Positions 26,939-35,793 of a DNA stretch of 64,000 nt are shown in pieces. Origin of the DNA: Bog-793 sp963823945 (GTDB lineage: Bacteria > Actinomycetota > Acidimicrobiia > Acidimicrobiales > Bog-793); assembly GCA_963823945.1 (NCBI GenBank), contig CAWGNK010000005.1:360985-424984 (forward strand), given 5' to 3'. Both the position numbers and the translations under genes were made by a program. The notes beneath the pieces are model-generated. The model was not told the origin of the DNA, did no database searches, and saw only the letters and a program-made list of their open reading frames with translations. The stretch's first letter is position 1. Every line of letters starts with the position of its first letter.

Positions 26939-28135
26939 ATGCCCGACAAGATCACGAAGGGGCCGGGCGGCCAGCTCCTGGTGCCCGACGAGCCGATCAT
27001 CCCGTACATCGAGGGTGACGGCACCGGCGTCGACATCTGGCCCGCGGCGCGTTCCGTCCTCGACGCCGCCGCCGCCAAGCACGGCAGGCGGGTCGCCTGG
27101 AAAGAGGTCCTCGCCGGGGAGAAGGCGTACCGCGAGACCGGGAGCTGGTTGCCCGAGGAGACGGTCGCCGCTTTCCGGGAGCACCTGATCGGGATCAAGG
27201 GGCCGCTGACGACGCCGGTCGGCGGGGGCATCCGCTCGCTCAACGTCGCGCTGCGCCAGATCCTCGACCTCTACGTCTGCCTGCGGCCGGTGCGGTGGTT
27301 CCGGGGCGTGCCCTCGCCCGTCCGCCACCCCGAGCGCGTCGACATGGTGATCTTCCGGGAGAACACCGAGGACGTCTACGCCGGGCTCGAGCTCGAAGAG
27401 GGCTCCGCCGAGGCGAAGCGCCTCATCGGGTGGCTGGCCGCCAACTTCGGCTGGGAGTTGCGTGCCGATTCCGGGATCGGGATCAAGCCGATCTCGCGGA
27501 CCGGATCGCAGCGTCTCGTGCGGGCGGCGCTGCAGTACGCCGTCGCCCACCACCGCCGGAGCGTGACGCTCGTGCACAAGGGCAACATCCAGAAGTTCAC
27601 CGAGGGAGCCTTCCGGGCGTGGGGCTACGAGCTCGTCGCCGCCGAGTTCGCCGACGTGGCCGTCTCCTGGGAGGACTGCCAGGGGGACCCCGGGTCGAGG
27701 ATCCTCGTGAAGGACACCATCGCCGACATCACGCTCCAGCAGGTGCTCACCCGCCCCGACGAGTTCGACGTCATCGCGACCACGAACCTGAACGGCGACT
27801 ACCTCTCCGACGCGCTGGCCGCCCAGGTCGGCGGGATCGGCATCGCCCCGGGCGGCAACATCAACTACACGACGGGGCACGGGGTGTTCGAGGCAACCCA
27901 CGGCACCGCGCCGAAATACGCCGGGCAGGACAAGGTGAACCCCGGGTCGCTCCTGCTCTCGGGCGTGATGATGTTCGAGCACCTCGGCTGGGACGCCGCC
28001 GCCGCCGACATCGTGCGGGCGCTCGAGGCGACGATCGCCGACAAGATCGTGACCTACGACTTCGCCCGCCAGATGGTGGGCGCCCACGAGGTCCGCACGA
28101 GCGAGTTCGCCGCCGCGATCGTCGAGCGCCTCTAG
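26939..28135 (+). CDS. icd: Isocitrate dehydrogenase (NADP)
   Basis: 398 aa TCA-cycle enzyme, homodimer of the E. coli type. Visible signatures: PYIEGDGTGVDIWP, KGPLTTPVGGGIRSLNVALR (with the Ser that is phosphorylated in E. coli), FRENTEDVYAGLE, HKGNIQKFTEGAF, the metal-binding ATTNLNGDYLSD and FEATHGTAPKYAG. The coenzyme is inferred from the subtype. It is slightly shorter than the E. coli protein. Its own leaderless promoter precedes it; mdh follows with a separate promoter 60 bases after the stop. Confidence 0.96.
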   Translation: MPDKITKGPGGQLLVPDEPIIPYIEGDGTGVDIWPAARSVLDAAAAKHGRRVAWKEVLAGEKAYRETGSWLPEETVAAFREHLIGIKGPLTTPVGGGIRSLNVALRQILDLYVCLRPVRWFRGVPSPVRHPERVDMVIFRENTEDVYAGLELEEGSAEAKRLIGWLAANFGWELRADSGIGIKPISRTGSQRLVRAALQYAVAHHRRSVTLVHKGNIQKFTEGAFRAWGYELVAAEFADVAVSWEDCQGDPGSRILVKDTIADITLQQVLTRPDEFDVIATTNLNGDYLSDALAAQVGGIGIAPGGNINYTTGHGVFEATHGTAPKYAGQDKVNPGSLLLSGVMMFEHLGWDAAAADIVRALEATIADKIVTYDFARQMVGAHEVRTSEFAAAIVERL

Positions 28136-28193
28136 AGCGGTCCAGGTACGGCGAGCTGGAGTCCGCGTCGGCCTGATCTAGCGGGGCCGCCGT

Positions 28194-28199
28194 TAGCCT
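28194..28199 (+). promoter_or_regulatory. -10 box of leaderless mdh
   Basis: TAGCCT ends 7 bases before the mdh ATG at 28207. Confidence 0.65.
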
Positions 28200-28206
28200 C
28201 GGATCG

Positions 28207-29211
28207 ATGGCTGACCTCGCGAAAGACCAAGTCAAGCGCCCGGTGACCGTCACGGTGACCGGTGCGGCCGGCAACATCGGCTACGCGCTGCTGTTCCGTC
28301 TGGCGGCGGGGGCCCTCTTCGGGCCCGACCAGCCGGTCAACCTGCGGCTGCTGGAGATCGAGCCGGCGATGAAGACGCTCGAGGGCATCGTCATGGAGCT
28401 CGACGACTGCGGTTTCGGGCTACTCGCCGACGTGGAGACGACGGCTGACCTCGGGGTCGCCTTCGAAGGGACCTCCTACGCCTTCCTCGTGGGCTCCATC
28501 CCCCGCAAGCCGGGCATGGAGCGGCGAGACCTGCTCGGCGTGAACGGCCGCATCTTCGCCCCGCAGGGCCGGGCGATCGCGGCCCACGCGGCCAGCGACG
28601 TGCGGGTCCTCGTCGTCGGAAACCCGTGCAACACGAACTGCCTCATCGCCCGCACGGCCGCCCCCGAGGTGCCCGCCGAGCGGTGGTTCGCGATGACGCG
28701 GCTCGACGAGAACCGTGCCAAGACGCAGCTCGCCCGCAAGGCCGGGCGCACCCCCGGGGCCGTGACGCGCCTCGCCTCGTGGGGGAACCACTCGACGACG
28801 CAGTTCCCGGACTACGAGAACGCCCTCATCGACGGGGAGTCCGCCCAGAAGATGATCGACGACGAGGAGTGGCTGCAGGGCCCGTTCCTCGAGATGATCC
28901 AGGGCCGCGGAGCCGTAGTCATCGCCGCCCGCGGCGGCTCGGCGGCGGCGTCCGCCGCCCACGCGGCGATCGGCTCGTTCAAGAGCCTCATCGAGCCGAC
29001 GCCACCGGGCGACTGGTGCTCGCTCGGCGTCGTCTCGCGGGGCGAGTACGACATTCCCGAGGGCCTGCAGTTCGGCTTTCCCGTGCGCTCGGACGGGAGC
29101 ACGTGGCACGTCGTCGAGGGCCTCGAGCACAGCCCCTTCGCGACGTCGCGCATTCTGGCGTCGGCCGCCGAGCTCATCGGCGAGCGCGACGAAGCCGCCA
29201 CCCTCGGCTAG
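28207..29211 (+). CDS. mdh: Malate dehydrogenase
   Basis: 334 aa NAD-dependent enzyme of the cytosolic type, interconverting malate and oxaloacetate. The N-terminal NAD-binding TVTGAAGNIGYALLFRLAAG, the GSIPRKPGMERRDLL mobile loop with substrate-binding Arg, the TRLDENRAKTQLA segment (Asp and Arg) and the catalytic His in SWGNHSTTQFPD are present. It completes a TCA group in this stretch (sucCD, icd, mdh, then sdh). Confidence 0.97.
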   Translation: MADLAKDQVKRPVTVTVTGAAGNIGYALLFRLAAGALFGPDQPVNLRLLEIEPAMKTLEGIVMELDDCGFGLLADVETTADLGVAFEGTSYAFLVGSIPRKPGMERRDLLGVNGRIFAPQGRAIAAHAASDVRVLVVGNPCNTNCLIARTAAPEVPAERWFAMTRLDENRAKTQLARKAGRTPGAVTRLASWGNHSTTQFPDYENALIDGESAQKMIDDEEWLQGPFLEMIQGRGAVVIAARGGSAAASAAHAAIGSFKSLIEPTPPGDWCSLGVVSRGEYDIPEGLQFGFPVRSDGSTWHVVEGLEHSPFATSRILASAAELIGERDEAATLG

Positions 29212-29584
29212 CTCGCCCTTCGCAGCCCGAAGGTTCTCTCCCGCGGGCGCCCGGGGGCGAGGAGGTCACAGCCGCGATGCGGTTCCGCGTCTGGTGCCGT
29301 TCCGAAAGCGGGGAAGTGACGGAAGCCCGCTCGTGGGCGGCGTCGGAGACCCTCTCGATCACGAACAGCAATTCCCCCGCTCGGGATGCATTCGCCAAGG
29401 TGGACGCTGTGACATCCGGGTGGAGGTGACGAGGAACTCAGCGACAAGTACCTAGTACGTCCACCATCTGGGCGTGTGTGGGGGGGCGTCAGAGAGCCGA
29501 TGTCCACGATCTCCGACTGGCGGCTTCGGTCGTGGGCCGGGACCTGGCCGGCGGTCAGGGACACTTCGCGGACAGACTGGCCGG
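29212..29584 (+). other. Intergenic boundary before HEPN islet
   Basis: About 373 bases with no supported gene. Composition shifts here from the GC-rich core to a more AT-containing stretch. The last 12 bases hold a CAGACT hexamer 6 bases before the GTG of the next gene. A short palindrome GTACCTAGTAC lies near 29448. Confidence 0.4.
29573..29578 (+). promoter_or_regulatory. CANNNT variant -10 box of leaderless gene
   Basis: CAGACT ends 6 bases before the GTG at 29585; a C replaces the usual first T. The same variant appears at 41930 and 41952. Confidence 0.35.
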
Positions 29585-30070
29585 GTGGATGCCGACAGCC
29601 GCAGTGCGAAACGGGAAGAGCTCGCAGCTTTCATCTACGACCTGTACGGAGATGCGTATCGCTGTGAGGACGCTCAGTGCTGGCGAGGCGCACTCGTAAT
29701 GATTGGGGGCTGCCTCGAAGCGGCGCTTCTATTGGCCGTGATCTCATTCGAAGCGGCGCTCGTTGGGATGGGTCTATACGCGGATGGCGCTGACCCGACC
29801 ACATGGACACTCGCCAAACTCGTCCGCGTAGCAGGGGGCGCGGGATGGCTTACTTCCGGTGGAGGCGGATCGCAGCGATTCGACGTCACGATGGCGATCA
29901 AGGTCGTCGACACGATCCGAAATCTGGCCATTCATCCCGGTCGCCTCATGAGGCACACGAAGCCGCCGGACTTCAACAACGCCGAGGAGATGAAGGTGGC
30001 GTTCGAGATCGTCGATCGCGCCCTCCTCGCCATCTGCGACAACATCGGCTTACGTATCGCGCGTAGTTGA
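29585..30070 (+). CDS. Helical HEPN-like protein with RNxxxH motif
   Basis: 161 aa, largely helical. Residues 33-60 form a hydrophobic helix (ALVMIGGCLEAALLLAVISF) like the first long helix of DUF4145/HEPN proteins. Residues 112-117 read RNLAIH, an exact R-N-x3-H match to the catalytic motif of HEPN ribonucleases; HPGR follows. No domain was verified. It is more AT-rich than its core neighbours, convergent with the next gene, and absent from the gene order I know for this backbone. The GTG start is supported by the -10-like hexamer at 29573. Candidate toxin or defence RNase, or a non-catalytic HEPN; the function is unproven. Confidence 0.55.
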   Translation: MDADSRSAKREELAAFIYDLYGDAYRCEDAQCWRGALVMIGGCLEAALLLAVISFEAALVGMGLYADGADPTTWTLAKLVRVAGGAGWLTSGGGGSQRFDVTMAIKVVDTIRNLAIHPGRLMRHTKPPDFNNAEEMKVAFEIVDRALLAICDNIGLRIARS

Positions 30071-30115
30071 CCTCGAATCGTGCGCACCGTCAGGGTTCGT
30101 GACGTATTCCGGGCG

Positions 30116-31483
30116 TCACGATGGCCAAACGATCTCGCCCAGTGCGAGCGAGTTGAACGCGGCCTCCAGCTCATCCTCGTTGCTCACCGAGAATCCGAGT
30201 CCGAGAAGGATCAATCGTCTACTTGCCCAACGCACATCCGACGCGATGGACCGAACGAAGTCAGGCTCCTTGATCTTTGAGGACCTTCCCCCATGCGCGA
30301 TTGCACTTCGAACGCCAAAGACTTCGTTGTATCGAGCTACCAGTGATCGCCTATTCGAAGGGTCGCCGTCAAGGTAAGCGAATCGCTGAGCCATGGCTCG
30401 ACCGGGAAGTCCGCTCCTTGACCCGATGAGCGCATCGAGCGCAACTCCGAGGGCGAGGGCGGCGTCGTCGGGATCGTTTGCCCAGTGGGCCTCTGCATGC
30501 CAACGAGCTGCGACGCGCAATCGCCTGTATATGGCAGATTCGCCAAGGACTACATCTTGAACAAGCTTGATGCGGCTGGCATCTGCAAGAAGCCTCTTGA
30601 GAGGGAACGGGTCAGGGCTATACCACTGAACCGGCATGAAGTTCGGGAACTCAACTGATGCCACAAACAATTCCGACGAGATCTCGAATCGTCCTTCGGG
30701 ATCGTCCTCTAGAAGGCGTACCAGTGCAGAGTGGTCTCTAACCAGACCTCGCACTCCAGGACGATTGTGTGAACCTCGAAGGCTCCAAAGCCCAAGCGCT
30801 TCGAGATCCGGCTCCAGCAGGAGAGCGACGTTACAAACGTTCTCGACCCAACGCTGAGACTGGTCGACTGCCGATTGCTGTTGCGCTTGCGTCCAGTGTG
30901 CGGCTGCAACGACACGTCTAGTTTGACTCCCGCTCCTTGAAGGCGCTTCCAACTCTGTTTGCTGTCTCAGCCATTCCCGACCCCGATCGGACTCCAGTTC
31001 CGGAGGCGCCCCAGGGGAACTCCGGAGCAGAACCAAGAACTCTTGATCGAGACTGCCAATGACACCATTAGCGATCTCTAATGGCGGTCCATCCCAAGCC
31101 ACATTCGCGAGGGGTACCACAGTTAGCGCGGCGGAGGCCTCGCGAAGGCGCTTCAGATTCGCGGAGACCATCGCGCTCGGGTCAGCGCTACCAGATGCAG
31201 CAACGACAAGCATCGCCACCATCCCCCAGAGCTCGGCAGGATCCCAACGTTGTCGAACGGTCGCTTCTCCGATAAGTCGTTCCATTGCTTGCTCATATGC
31301 CGCGAGACCCGGCTCACGAATCGAGACAGGGCCATTAAGCCCAGGAAGGCATGCTCTGGGAGAGCGGCGGTATGCCTCTAGATGCCACCCGTAAGTCCAG
31401 GGCTCATCGCGGTTCCTGACGGTTGCGACGTGCTCGCTCGCCCTAACGAGAAGCGCGACCACGGACTCGGACGCTATCGGCAC
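30116..31483 (-). CDS. Large protein with C-terminal HEPN-like (Apea-type) domain
   Basis: 455 aa. The N-terminal 300 residues are unrecognised, rich in short Trp/Arg segments, and include PVQWYSPDPFPLKRL. The C-terminal 130 residues (ALALGVALDALIGSR, RFAYLDGD, YNEVFGVRSAIAHG) resemble the Apea-like HEPN domain; R392-x4-H397 fits the R-x4-6-H motif. It converges on the smaller HEPN-like gene with 45 bases between stops. GTG 31483 is the start with no evident Shine-Dalgarno. The base composition also suggests acquisition. Probably an accessory defence or stress gene; the mechanism is inferred from the motif only. Confidence 0.6.
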   Translation of the reverse strand: MPIASESVVALLVRASEHVATVRNRDEPWTYGWHLEAYRRSPRACLPGLNGPVSIREPGLAAYEQAMERLIGEATVRQRWDPAELWGMVAMLVVAASGSADPSAMVSANLKRLREASAALTVVPLANVAWDGPPLEIANGVIGSLDQEFLVLLRSSPGAPPELESDRGREWLRQQTELEAPSRSGSQTRRVVAAAHWTQAQQQSAVDQSQRWVENVCNVALLLEPDLEALGLWSLRGSHNRPGVRGLVRDHSALVRLLEDDPEGRFEISSELFVASVEFPNFMPVQWYSPDPFPLKRLLADASRIKLVQDVVLGESAIYRRLRVAARWHAEAHWANDPDDAALALGVALDALIGSRSGLPGRAMAQRFAYLDGDPSNRRSLVARYNEVFGVRSAIAHGGRSSKIKEPDFVRSIASDVRWASRRLILLGLGFSVSNEDELEAAFNSLALGEIVWPS

Positions 31484-31623
31484 CGAAACATCTTCGCACT
31501 CGACAGTTCAGGTCGCTGCCCCCGAAGTGCCGGTCAAGAGCAGCCGCGAAGTGACGGGTGCGTGCCCTGTATCACAGTGCCTTCGGGTTCAGGCGGTCGA
31601 TGATCACGGCCCTTGCCTTTTCG

Positions 31624-32001
31624 TTAAGGCCTCGTGGTCGCCTCGAGCGCGCCGAGAGCGGCGTTGAGCACCTCAAACTGGGCTTGGCCGGCGAGGAGGG
31701 CGTTGGCGTCCCCGCGCAGGGTGATCCGACCGGCAGCGAGCAACTCGGAGACCGGGTTGCCGCAGGCGATCGCCCGGGCGGTCTCCCAGTCCTCGACGAG
31801 CGTGACGGTGGCCCGGTCGGTCGAACCGAGGTCGAGTTCGGCGCGCTCGTCCGTGACGAGGACCGTCCAGGCGACGTCACCTTGCGGCGCGCCCGTCACG
31901 ACCTGGCCGAGGGCGAGCGCTGGGGCGCCCTTGACCGGCTCGACCTCGGCGAGCACGGCCGCGAAACGGGCGAACCATTCCGCCGAGAGGAACTCGAGCA
32001 C
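31624..32001 (-). CDS. SCP2-like sterol-carrier domain protein
   Basis: 125 aa. The pattern VAWTVLVTDERAELDLG ... DWETARAIACGNPVSELLAAGRITLRGDANALLAG fits the SCP-2 lipid-binding fold, including the G-x-I-x-L-x-GD near the end. It could carry a lipid or quinone-like ligand. It is the last gene of the sdh operon, starting (GTG) 5 bases after the sdhB stop, which implies co-translation and perhaps a link with the membrane dehydrogenase. Confidence 0.75.
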   Translation of the reverse strand: MLEFLSAEWFARFAAVLAEVEPVKGAPALALGQVVTGAPQGDVAWTVLVTDERAELDLGSTDRATVTLVEDWETARAIACGNPVSELLAAGRITLRGDANALLAGQAQFEVLNAALGALEATTRP

Positions 32002-32006
32002 GCCGG

Positions 32007-32888
32007 TCAGTCCCCCGACGCGCGGGGGTCGGTGACGATCACCTCGTGGCGGCGTTGGGCAGGCGCCGAGGCGGCGGCTTCGGCAGCGCGTGTTGGGCGC
32101 GCCCGCCGCAGGATCTTCCGCCCGAGCCAGGCGACGGGGTCGTAGGCGGCGTCGACGACGCGTTCTTTCAGCGGGATGATGGCGTTGTCGGTGATGTGGA
32201 TGTGCTCGGGGCAGACCTCGGTGCAGCACTTCGTGATGTTGCACAGCCCGAGCCCGAGCTCTTCGCGCAGCAGTTGCCGGCGGTCGAGCGTGTCGAGCGG
32301 GTGCATCTCGAGCGAGGCCACCCGGACGAAAAAGCGCGGTCCCGCGTAACGAGGCTTGTTGTCCTCGTGGTCGCGGATGACGTGGCAGACGTCCTGGCAC
32401 AGGAAGCATTCGATGCACTTGTGGAACTCCTGGGCCCGGTCGACGTCGAACTGCGCCATCCGGTAGGTGCCGTCGTCACCGGGGGGCCCGGGGGCGAACG
32501 GCGGGATCCGGCGCGCGACGGCGAAGTTGTAGGAGACGTCCGTCACGAGGTCCCGGATCACAGGGAAGGCGCGCATCGGCGAGACGGTGATCGGCGCGGT
32601 GGTGTCGAGCGTGCTCATCCGCGTCATGCACATCAGGCACGGCTTGCCGTTCACCTCGGCCGAACACGAGCCGCACTTGCCGGCTTTGCAGTTCCAGCGC
32701 ACCGCGAGGTCCCCGGCGAGCTCTGCCTGGATGCGGTGGACGACGTCGAGGACGACCTCGCCCTCGAGAGCCGGCACGGTGTATTCGCGGAACGCCCCGC
32801 CCCCGGCGTCGCCCCGCCAGATGGCGAGCGTGACGGTCGGGGGCGCGCCGGTCCCTCCGGTGGCGGGGGTCGCCGGGTCCGCTGCCAT
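32007..32888 (-). CDS. sdhB: Succinate dehydrogenase/fumarate reductase iron-sulfur subunit
   Basis: 293 aa electron-transfer subunit. The N-terminal ferredoxin domain has the [2Fe-2S] ligands in NCKAGKCGSCSAEVNGKPC. The C-terminal domain has CIECFLCQDVC for the [4Fe-4S] cluster and CNITKCCTEVCPEHI for the [3Fe-4S]/[4Fe-4S] ligands. The extended C-terminus is as in actinobacterial Sdh1. The start overlaps the sdhA stop by one base. It transfers electrons from SdhA flavin to the membrane anchor. Confidence 0.95.
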   Translation of the reverse strand: MAADPATPATGGTGAPPTVTLAIWRGDAGGGAFREYTVPALEGEVVLDVVHRIQAELAGDLAVRWNCKAGKCGSCSAEVNGKPCLMCMTRMSTLDTTAPITVSPMRAFPVIRDLVTDVSYNFAVARRIPPFAPGPPGDDGTYRMAQFDVDRAQEFHKCIECFLCQDVCHVIRDHEDNKPRYAGPRFFVRVASLEMHPLDTLDRRQLLREELGLGLCNITKCCTEVCPEHIHITDNAIIPLKERVVDAAYDPVAWLGRKILRRARPTRAAEAAASAPAQRRHEVIVTDPRASGD

Positions 32889-34687
32889 CAGCGTTCGGCC
32901 GCCAGCAGCGCGGCGAGCTCGTCGGGCATCGGCGGGATCGGCCGTTCCGTCACCGTGACCGTGCCTTGATCCATGCGTACGACCAGGTTCAGCTTCCCGA
33001 AGTGCTCCGGATCCGGATCCGGGTAGTCGTCGCGGGTGTGGCCACCGCGACTCTCGCGCCGGGCGATCGCCGCCAGCGTCGTCGCGCGGGCGACGGCGAG
33101 CATCGACTGCAGGTCGAGGGCGAGGTGCCAGGCCGGGTTGAACTGCCGGTGGCCCTCGACCGCGACCGCACGGGACCGGCCGTCGAGCTCGTCGAGGAGT
33201 GCGAGGGCGGTCACGAGCTCTGCCTCGGTGCGGATGATGCCGACGAGCGACTGCATCGCCTCCTGCAGGTCCTGCTGGACGGCATAGGGGTTCTCTGTCC
33301 CCTCGTGGTCGAAGAATTCCAGCGCCTCGGCGGCGGCGCGCTCTGCCTCGCCCTGATCTGGCACGGGGGCCTGGGCGAGGCCGCGTGCGTACTCGACGGC
33401 GCCGATGCCGGCCCGCCGGCCGAACACCAATAGGTCCGAGAGCGAGTTGCCGCCGAGCCGGTTGGCGCCGTGCATGCCACCCGCCACCTCGCCGGCGGCG
33501 AAGAGCCCCGGGACCGTCGACGCCTCGGTGTCGGCCTCGACGCGCACGCCGCCCATCGCGTAGTGGCAGGTCGGGCCGATCTCCATCATCTGGGTCGTGA
33601 TGTCGACGTCGGCGAGCTCCATGAACTGCTGGTACATCGAGGGCAGTCGCCGGCGGATGTACTCGGGCGACCGGCGCGAGGCGATGTCGAGGTAGACGCC
33701 GCCGTGGGGCGAGCCGCGGCCCGCTTTCACCTCGGCGTTGATCGCCCGCGCGACCTCGTCACGCGGCAGGAGTTCCGGGGGCCGGCGGAACGTCTTGTCG
33801 TCGTACCACTTGTCGGCCTCCTCGACCGTGTCGGCGGTCTCGGCGGCGTAGTACTCGGGGATGTAGGAGAACATGAAGCGCTCGCCGAGCTTGTTCTTCA
33901 GGATCCCGCCGTCGCCGCGCACGCCCTCGGTGACGAGCAGTCCCCGGGCCGAGGCCGGCCAGACCATCCCGGTGGGGTGGAACTGGATGCATTCCATGTC
34001 GACGAGCTCGGCACCGGCCCACAGCGCGAGGGCGTGCCCGTCGCCCGTGCCTTCCCAGGAGTTCGTGGTGAACTTCCACGCCCTGCCGATGCCGCCCGAG
34101 GCGAGGATCACCGCCTTGGCGCGGAAGACGACGAACTTGCCGGATTCCCGCCACAGCCCGAGCGCGCCGCAGACGGCGCCGGATCCGTCGTGAAGCAGCC
34201 GGATGATCTTGCACTCCATGAAGACGTCGATGCCGGCGGCGACGGCGCGGTCCTGGAGGGTCCGGATCATCTCGAGGCCGGTGCGGTCGCCGACGTGGGC
34301 GAGACGGGCGTAGCGGTGCCCCCCGAAGTCGCGTTGCAGGATCCGTCCGTCGGGCGTCCGGTCGAACAGCGCCCCCCAGCTCTCGAGCTCGAGGACGCGG
34401 TCGGGCGATTCCTGGGCGTGGAGCTGGGCCATGCGCCAGTTGTTGAGCATCTTGCCGCCGCGCATCGTGTCGCGGAAGTGCACCTGCCAGCTGTCCTCGG
34501 GCCAGACGTTGCCGAGCGCCGCCGCGACGCCGCCCTCGGCCATCACGGTGTGCGCCTTGCCGAGGAGCGACTTGCAGACGACGGCGGTTGTGGCGCCGGC
34601 CGCCACCGTCTCGACCGCTGCGCGCAGTCCCGCGCCGCCGGCCCCGATCACCAGCACGTCGACGGTGTGGGTCTCGTAGTCGCTCAT
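32888..34687 (-). CDS. sdhA: Succinate dehydrogenase flavoprotein subunit
   Basis: 599 aa. FAD-binding VLVIGAGGAGLRAAVE, the flavin-linking His in KAHTVMAEGGVAA, the dicarboxylate-binding FHPTGMVWPASARG, the active-site Arg region, CHYAMGGVRV and ANRLGGNSLSDLLVFG are all present. It oxidises succinate to fumarate in the TCA cycle and respiratory chain. ATG 34687 overlaps the stop of the anchor gene (ATGA). The order anchor-flavoprotein-FeS resembles mycobacterial Sdh1 (Rv0249c-Rv0247c). Confidence 0.97.
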   Translation of the reverse strand: MSDYETHTVDVLVIGAGGAGLRAAVETVAAGATTAVVCKSLLGKAHTVMAEGGVAAALGNVWPEDSWQVHFRDTMRGGKMLNNWRMAQLHAQESPDRVLELESWGALFDRTPDGRILQRDFGGHRYARLAHVGDRTGLEMIRTLQDRAVAAGIDVFMECKIIRLLHDGSGAVCGALGLWRESGKFVVFRAKAVILASGGIGRAWKFTTNSWEGTGDGHALALWAGAELVDMECIQFHPTGMVWPASARGLLVTEGVRGDGGILKNKLGERFMFSYIPEYYAAETADTVEEADKWYDDKTFRRPPELLPRDEVARAINAEVKAGRGSPHGGVYLDIASRRSPEYIRRRLPSMYQQFMELADVDITTQMMEIGPTCHYAMGGVRVEADTEASTVPGLFAAGEVAGGMHGANRLGGNSLSDLLVFGRRAGIGAVEYARGLAQAPVPDQGEAERAAAEALEFFDHEGTENPYAVQQDLQEAMQSLVGIIRTEAELVTALALLDELDGRSRAVAVEGHRQFNPAWHLALDLQSMLAVARATTLAAIARRESRGGHTRDDYPDPDPEHFGKLNLVVRMDQGTVTVTERPIPPMPDELAALLAAER

Positions 34688-35544
34688 CAGAAGATCCTCG
34701 GGTCGTGGATCGTGCCGGTGGCGACGAGCCAGATGTAGAAGTCGGTGAAGCCGATCCAGAAAAGCGACAGCCAGGCGAACAGCTGGTGGTGCGGGTTCAG
34801 GCCCCCCGAGATGTTCTGCCAGAACCAGCGCCGCACCGGCGCCTTGGAGAGTGCGCGCAGGTTTCCGCCGCACAGGTGGCGGCAGGCGTGGCAGCCGAGC
34901 GTGTAGGCCCAGATCAGTACGGCGTTGACGGTGATGACGAGGGTGCCGACGGCGACACCCACCCCGTCGGAAAAGCGGAAGGCGGCGATGGCGTCCCAGG
35001 TGAGGATCCCGGCGAAGCAGAACGCGACGTAGAAGAAGTAGCGGTGGAGGTTCTGCAAAACGAGCGGGAAGCGCGTCTCGCCGGTGTAGCGGGCCCGCGG
35101 ACCGGCGGGGTTCACCGACCCGGCGTCGGCGATGCCGCAGGCGGGGGGCGAGAGCCAGAACGATCGGTAGTAGGCCTTGCGGTAGTAGTAGCAGGTGAGC
35201 CGGAACCCCAACGGGAAGATGAGGATGAGGAGGGCGGGGGAGACCTCCCACCAGGAGCCGGTGATCGGTCCCCAGACGTAGCCGTGGCAGTTGTGCGTGA
35301 GACACGGCGAGTAGAAGGGCGACAGGTAGTCGCGCCCGACGCCGCCGGCGTAGTAGTTGCCGTTGCGGAAAGCCGCCCAGGTGGAATAGGCGACGAAGGC
35401 GAGCAGCCCGGCAGCCGTCGCCGCCGGCTGCAGCCGCCAGCGGTCGCGGCGCAGCACCACCGTGCGCGCCGGGCCGGCGCGCACGCCGCCGATCCGCACG
35501 GGGACCGGCTCGGGCGCCCTCGTCGCCTGGTCGACGGCGGTCAC
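34687..35544 (-). CDS. Succinate dehydrogenase membrane anchor (Sdh1-type)
   Basis: 285 aa with about five TM helices: AATAAGLLAFVAYSTW, SPALLILIFPLGFRL, NLHRYFFYVAFCFAGIL, VAVGTLVITVNAVLIWAY and LFAWLSLFWIGFTDFYIWLV. His residues in helices (QNLHRYF, GCHACRHLC) are candidate haem ligands. A periplasmic loop between helices 1 and 2 has CLTHNCHGYVWG. It fits the single-polypeptide anchor found with actinobacterial Sdh1 and would pass electrons to menaquinone. GTG 35544, first gene of the operon, with a GGCGAGAAG-type Shine-Dalgarno. Confidence 0.85.
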   Translation of the reverse strand: MTAVDQATRAPEPVPVRIGGVRAGPARTVVLRRDRWRLQPAATAAGLLAFVAYSTWAAFRNGNYYAGGVGRDYLSPFYSPCLTHNCHGYVWGPITGSWWEVSPALLILIFPLGFRLTCYYYRKAYYRSFWLSPPACGIADAGSVNPAGPRARYTGETRFPLVLQNLHRYFFYVAFCFAGILTWDAIAAFRFSDGVGVAVGTLVITVNAVLIWAYTLGCHACRHLCGGNLRALSKAPVRRWFWQNISGGLNPHHQLFAWLSLFWIGFTDFYIWLVATGTIHDPRIF

Positions 35545-35761
35545 TTTCGCTTCTCGCCTTGCGTCATGCCGAGCCTCGCCAACGCCTCATCGCCGCGCGC
35601 CGAGGGCGACGGCGCGACCGCCGAGACAACCCGCTCATCCTTCCACGCGCCGCTCGGGCGTGTGCGCGTGAATGAGGGAACAAGGGGGCCGCGAGGCCCG
35701 CGGCACCGGTCTCGAAATTACCCCTTGCATCTCGCTGAGCAGGGCGTCATCATAATACGAA

Positions 35762-35777
35762 CCGTGTAATTTCACGG
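35762..35777. promoter_or_regulatory. Inverted repeat in whiB upstream region
   Basis: CCGTG-TAATTT-CACGG, within an AT-rich patch between the divergent sdh operon and whiB. TAATTT fits TANNNT and would be the -10 box of a whiB transcript with a short leader; the flanking arms could be an operator over it. Confidence 0.35.
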
Positions 35778-35793
35778 CTGCGACTCGCACTGA

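Noticed and set aside
25790..28087. 765-codon minus-strand open frame opposite metF and icd
   Set aside because: Antisense shadow of two well-supported genes; the acidic/Gly-rich translation matches no family.
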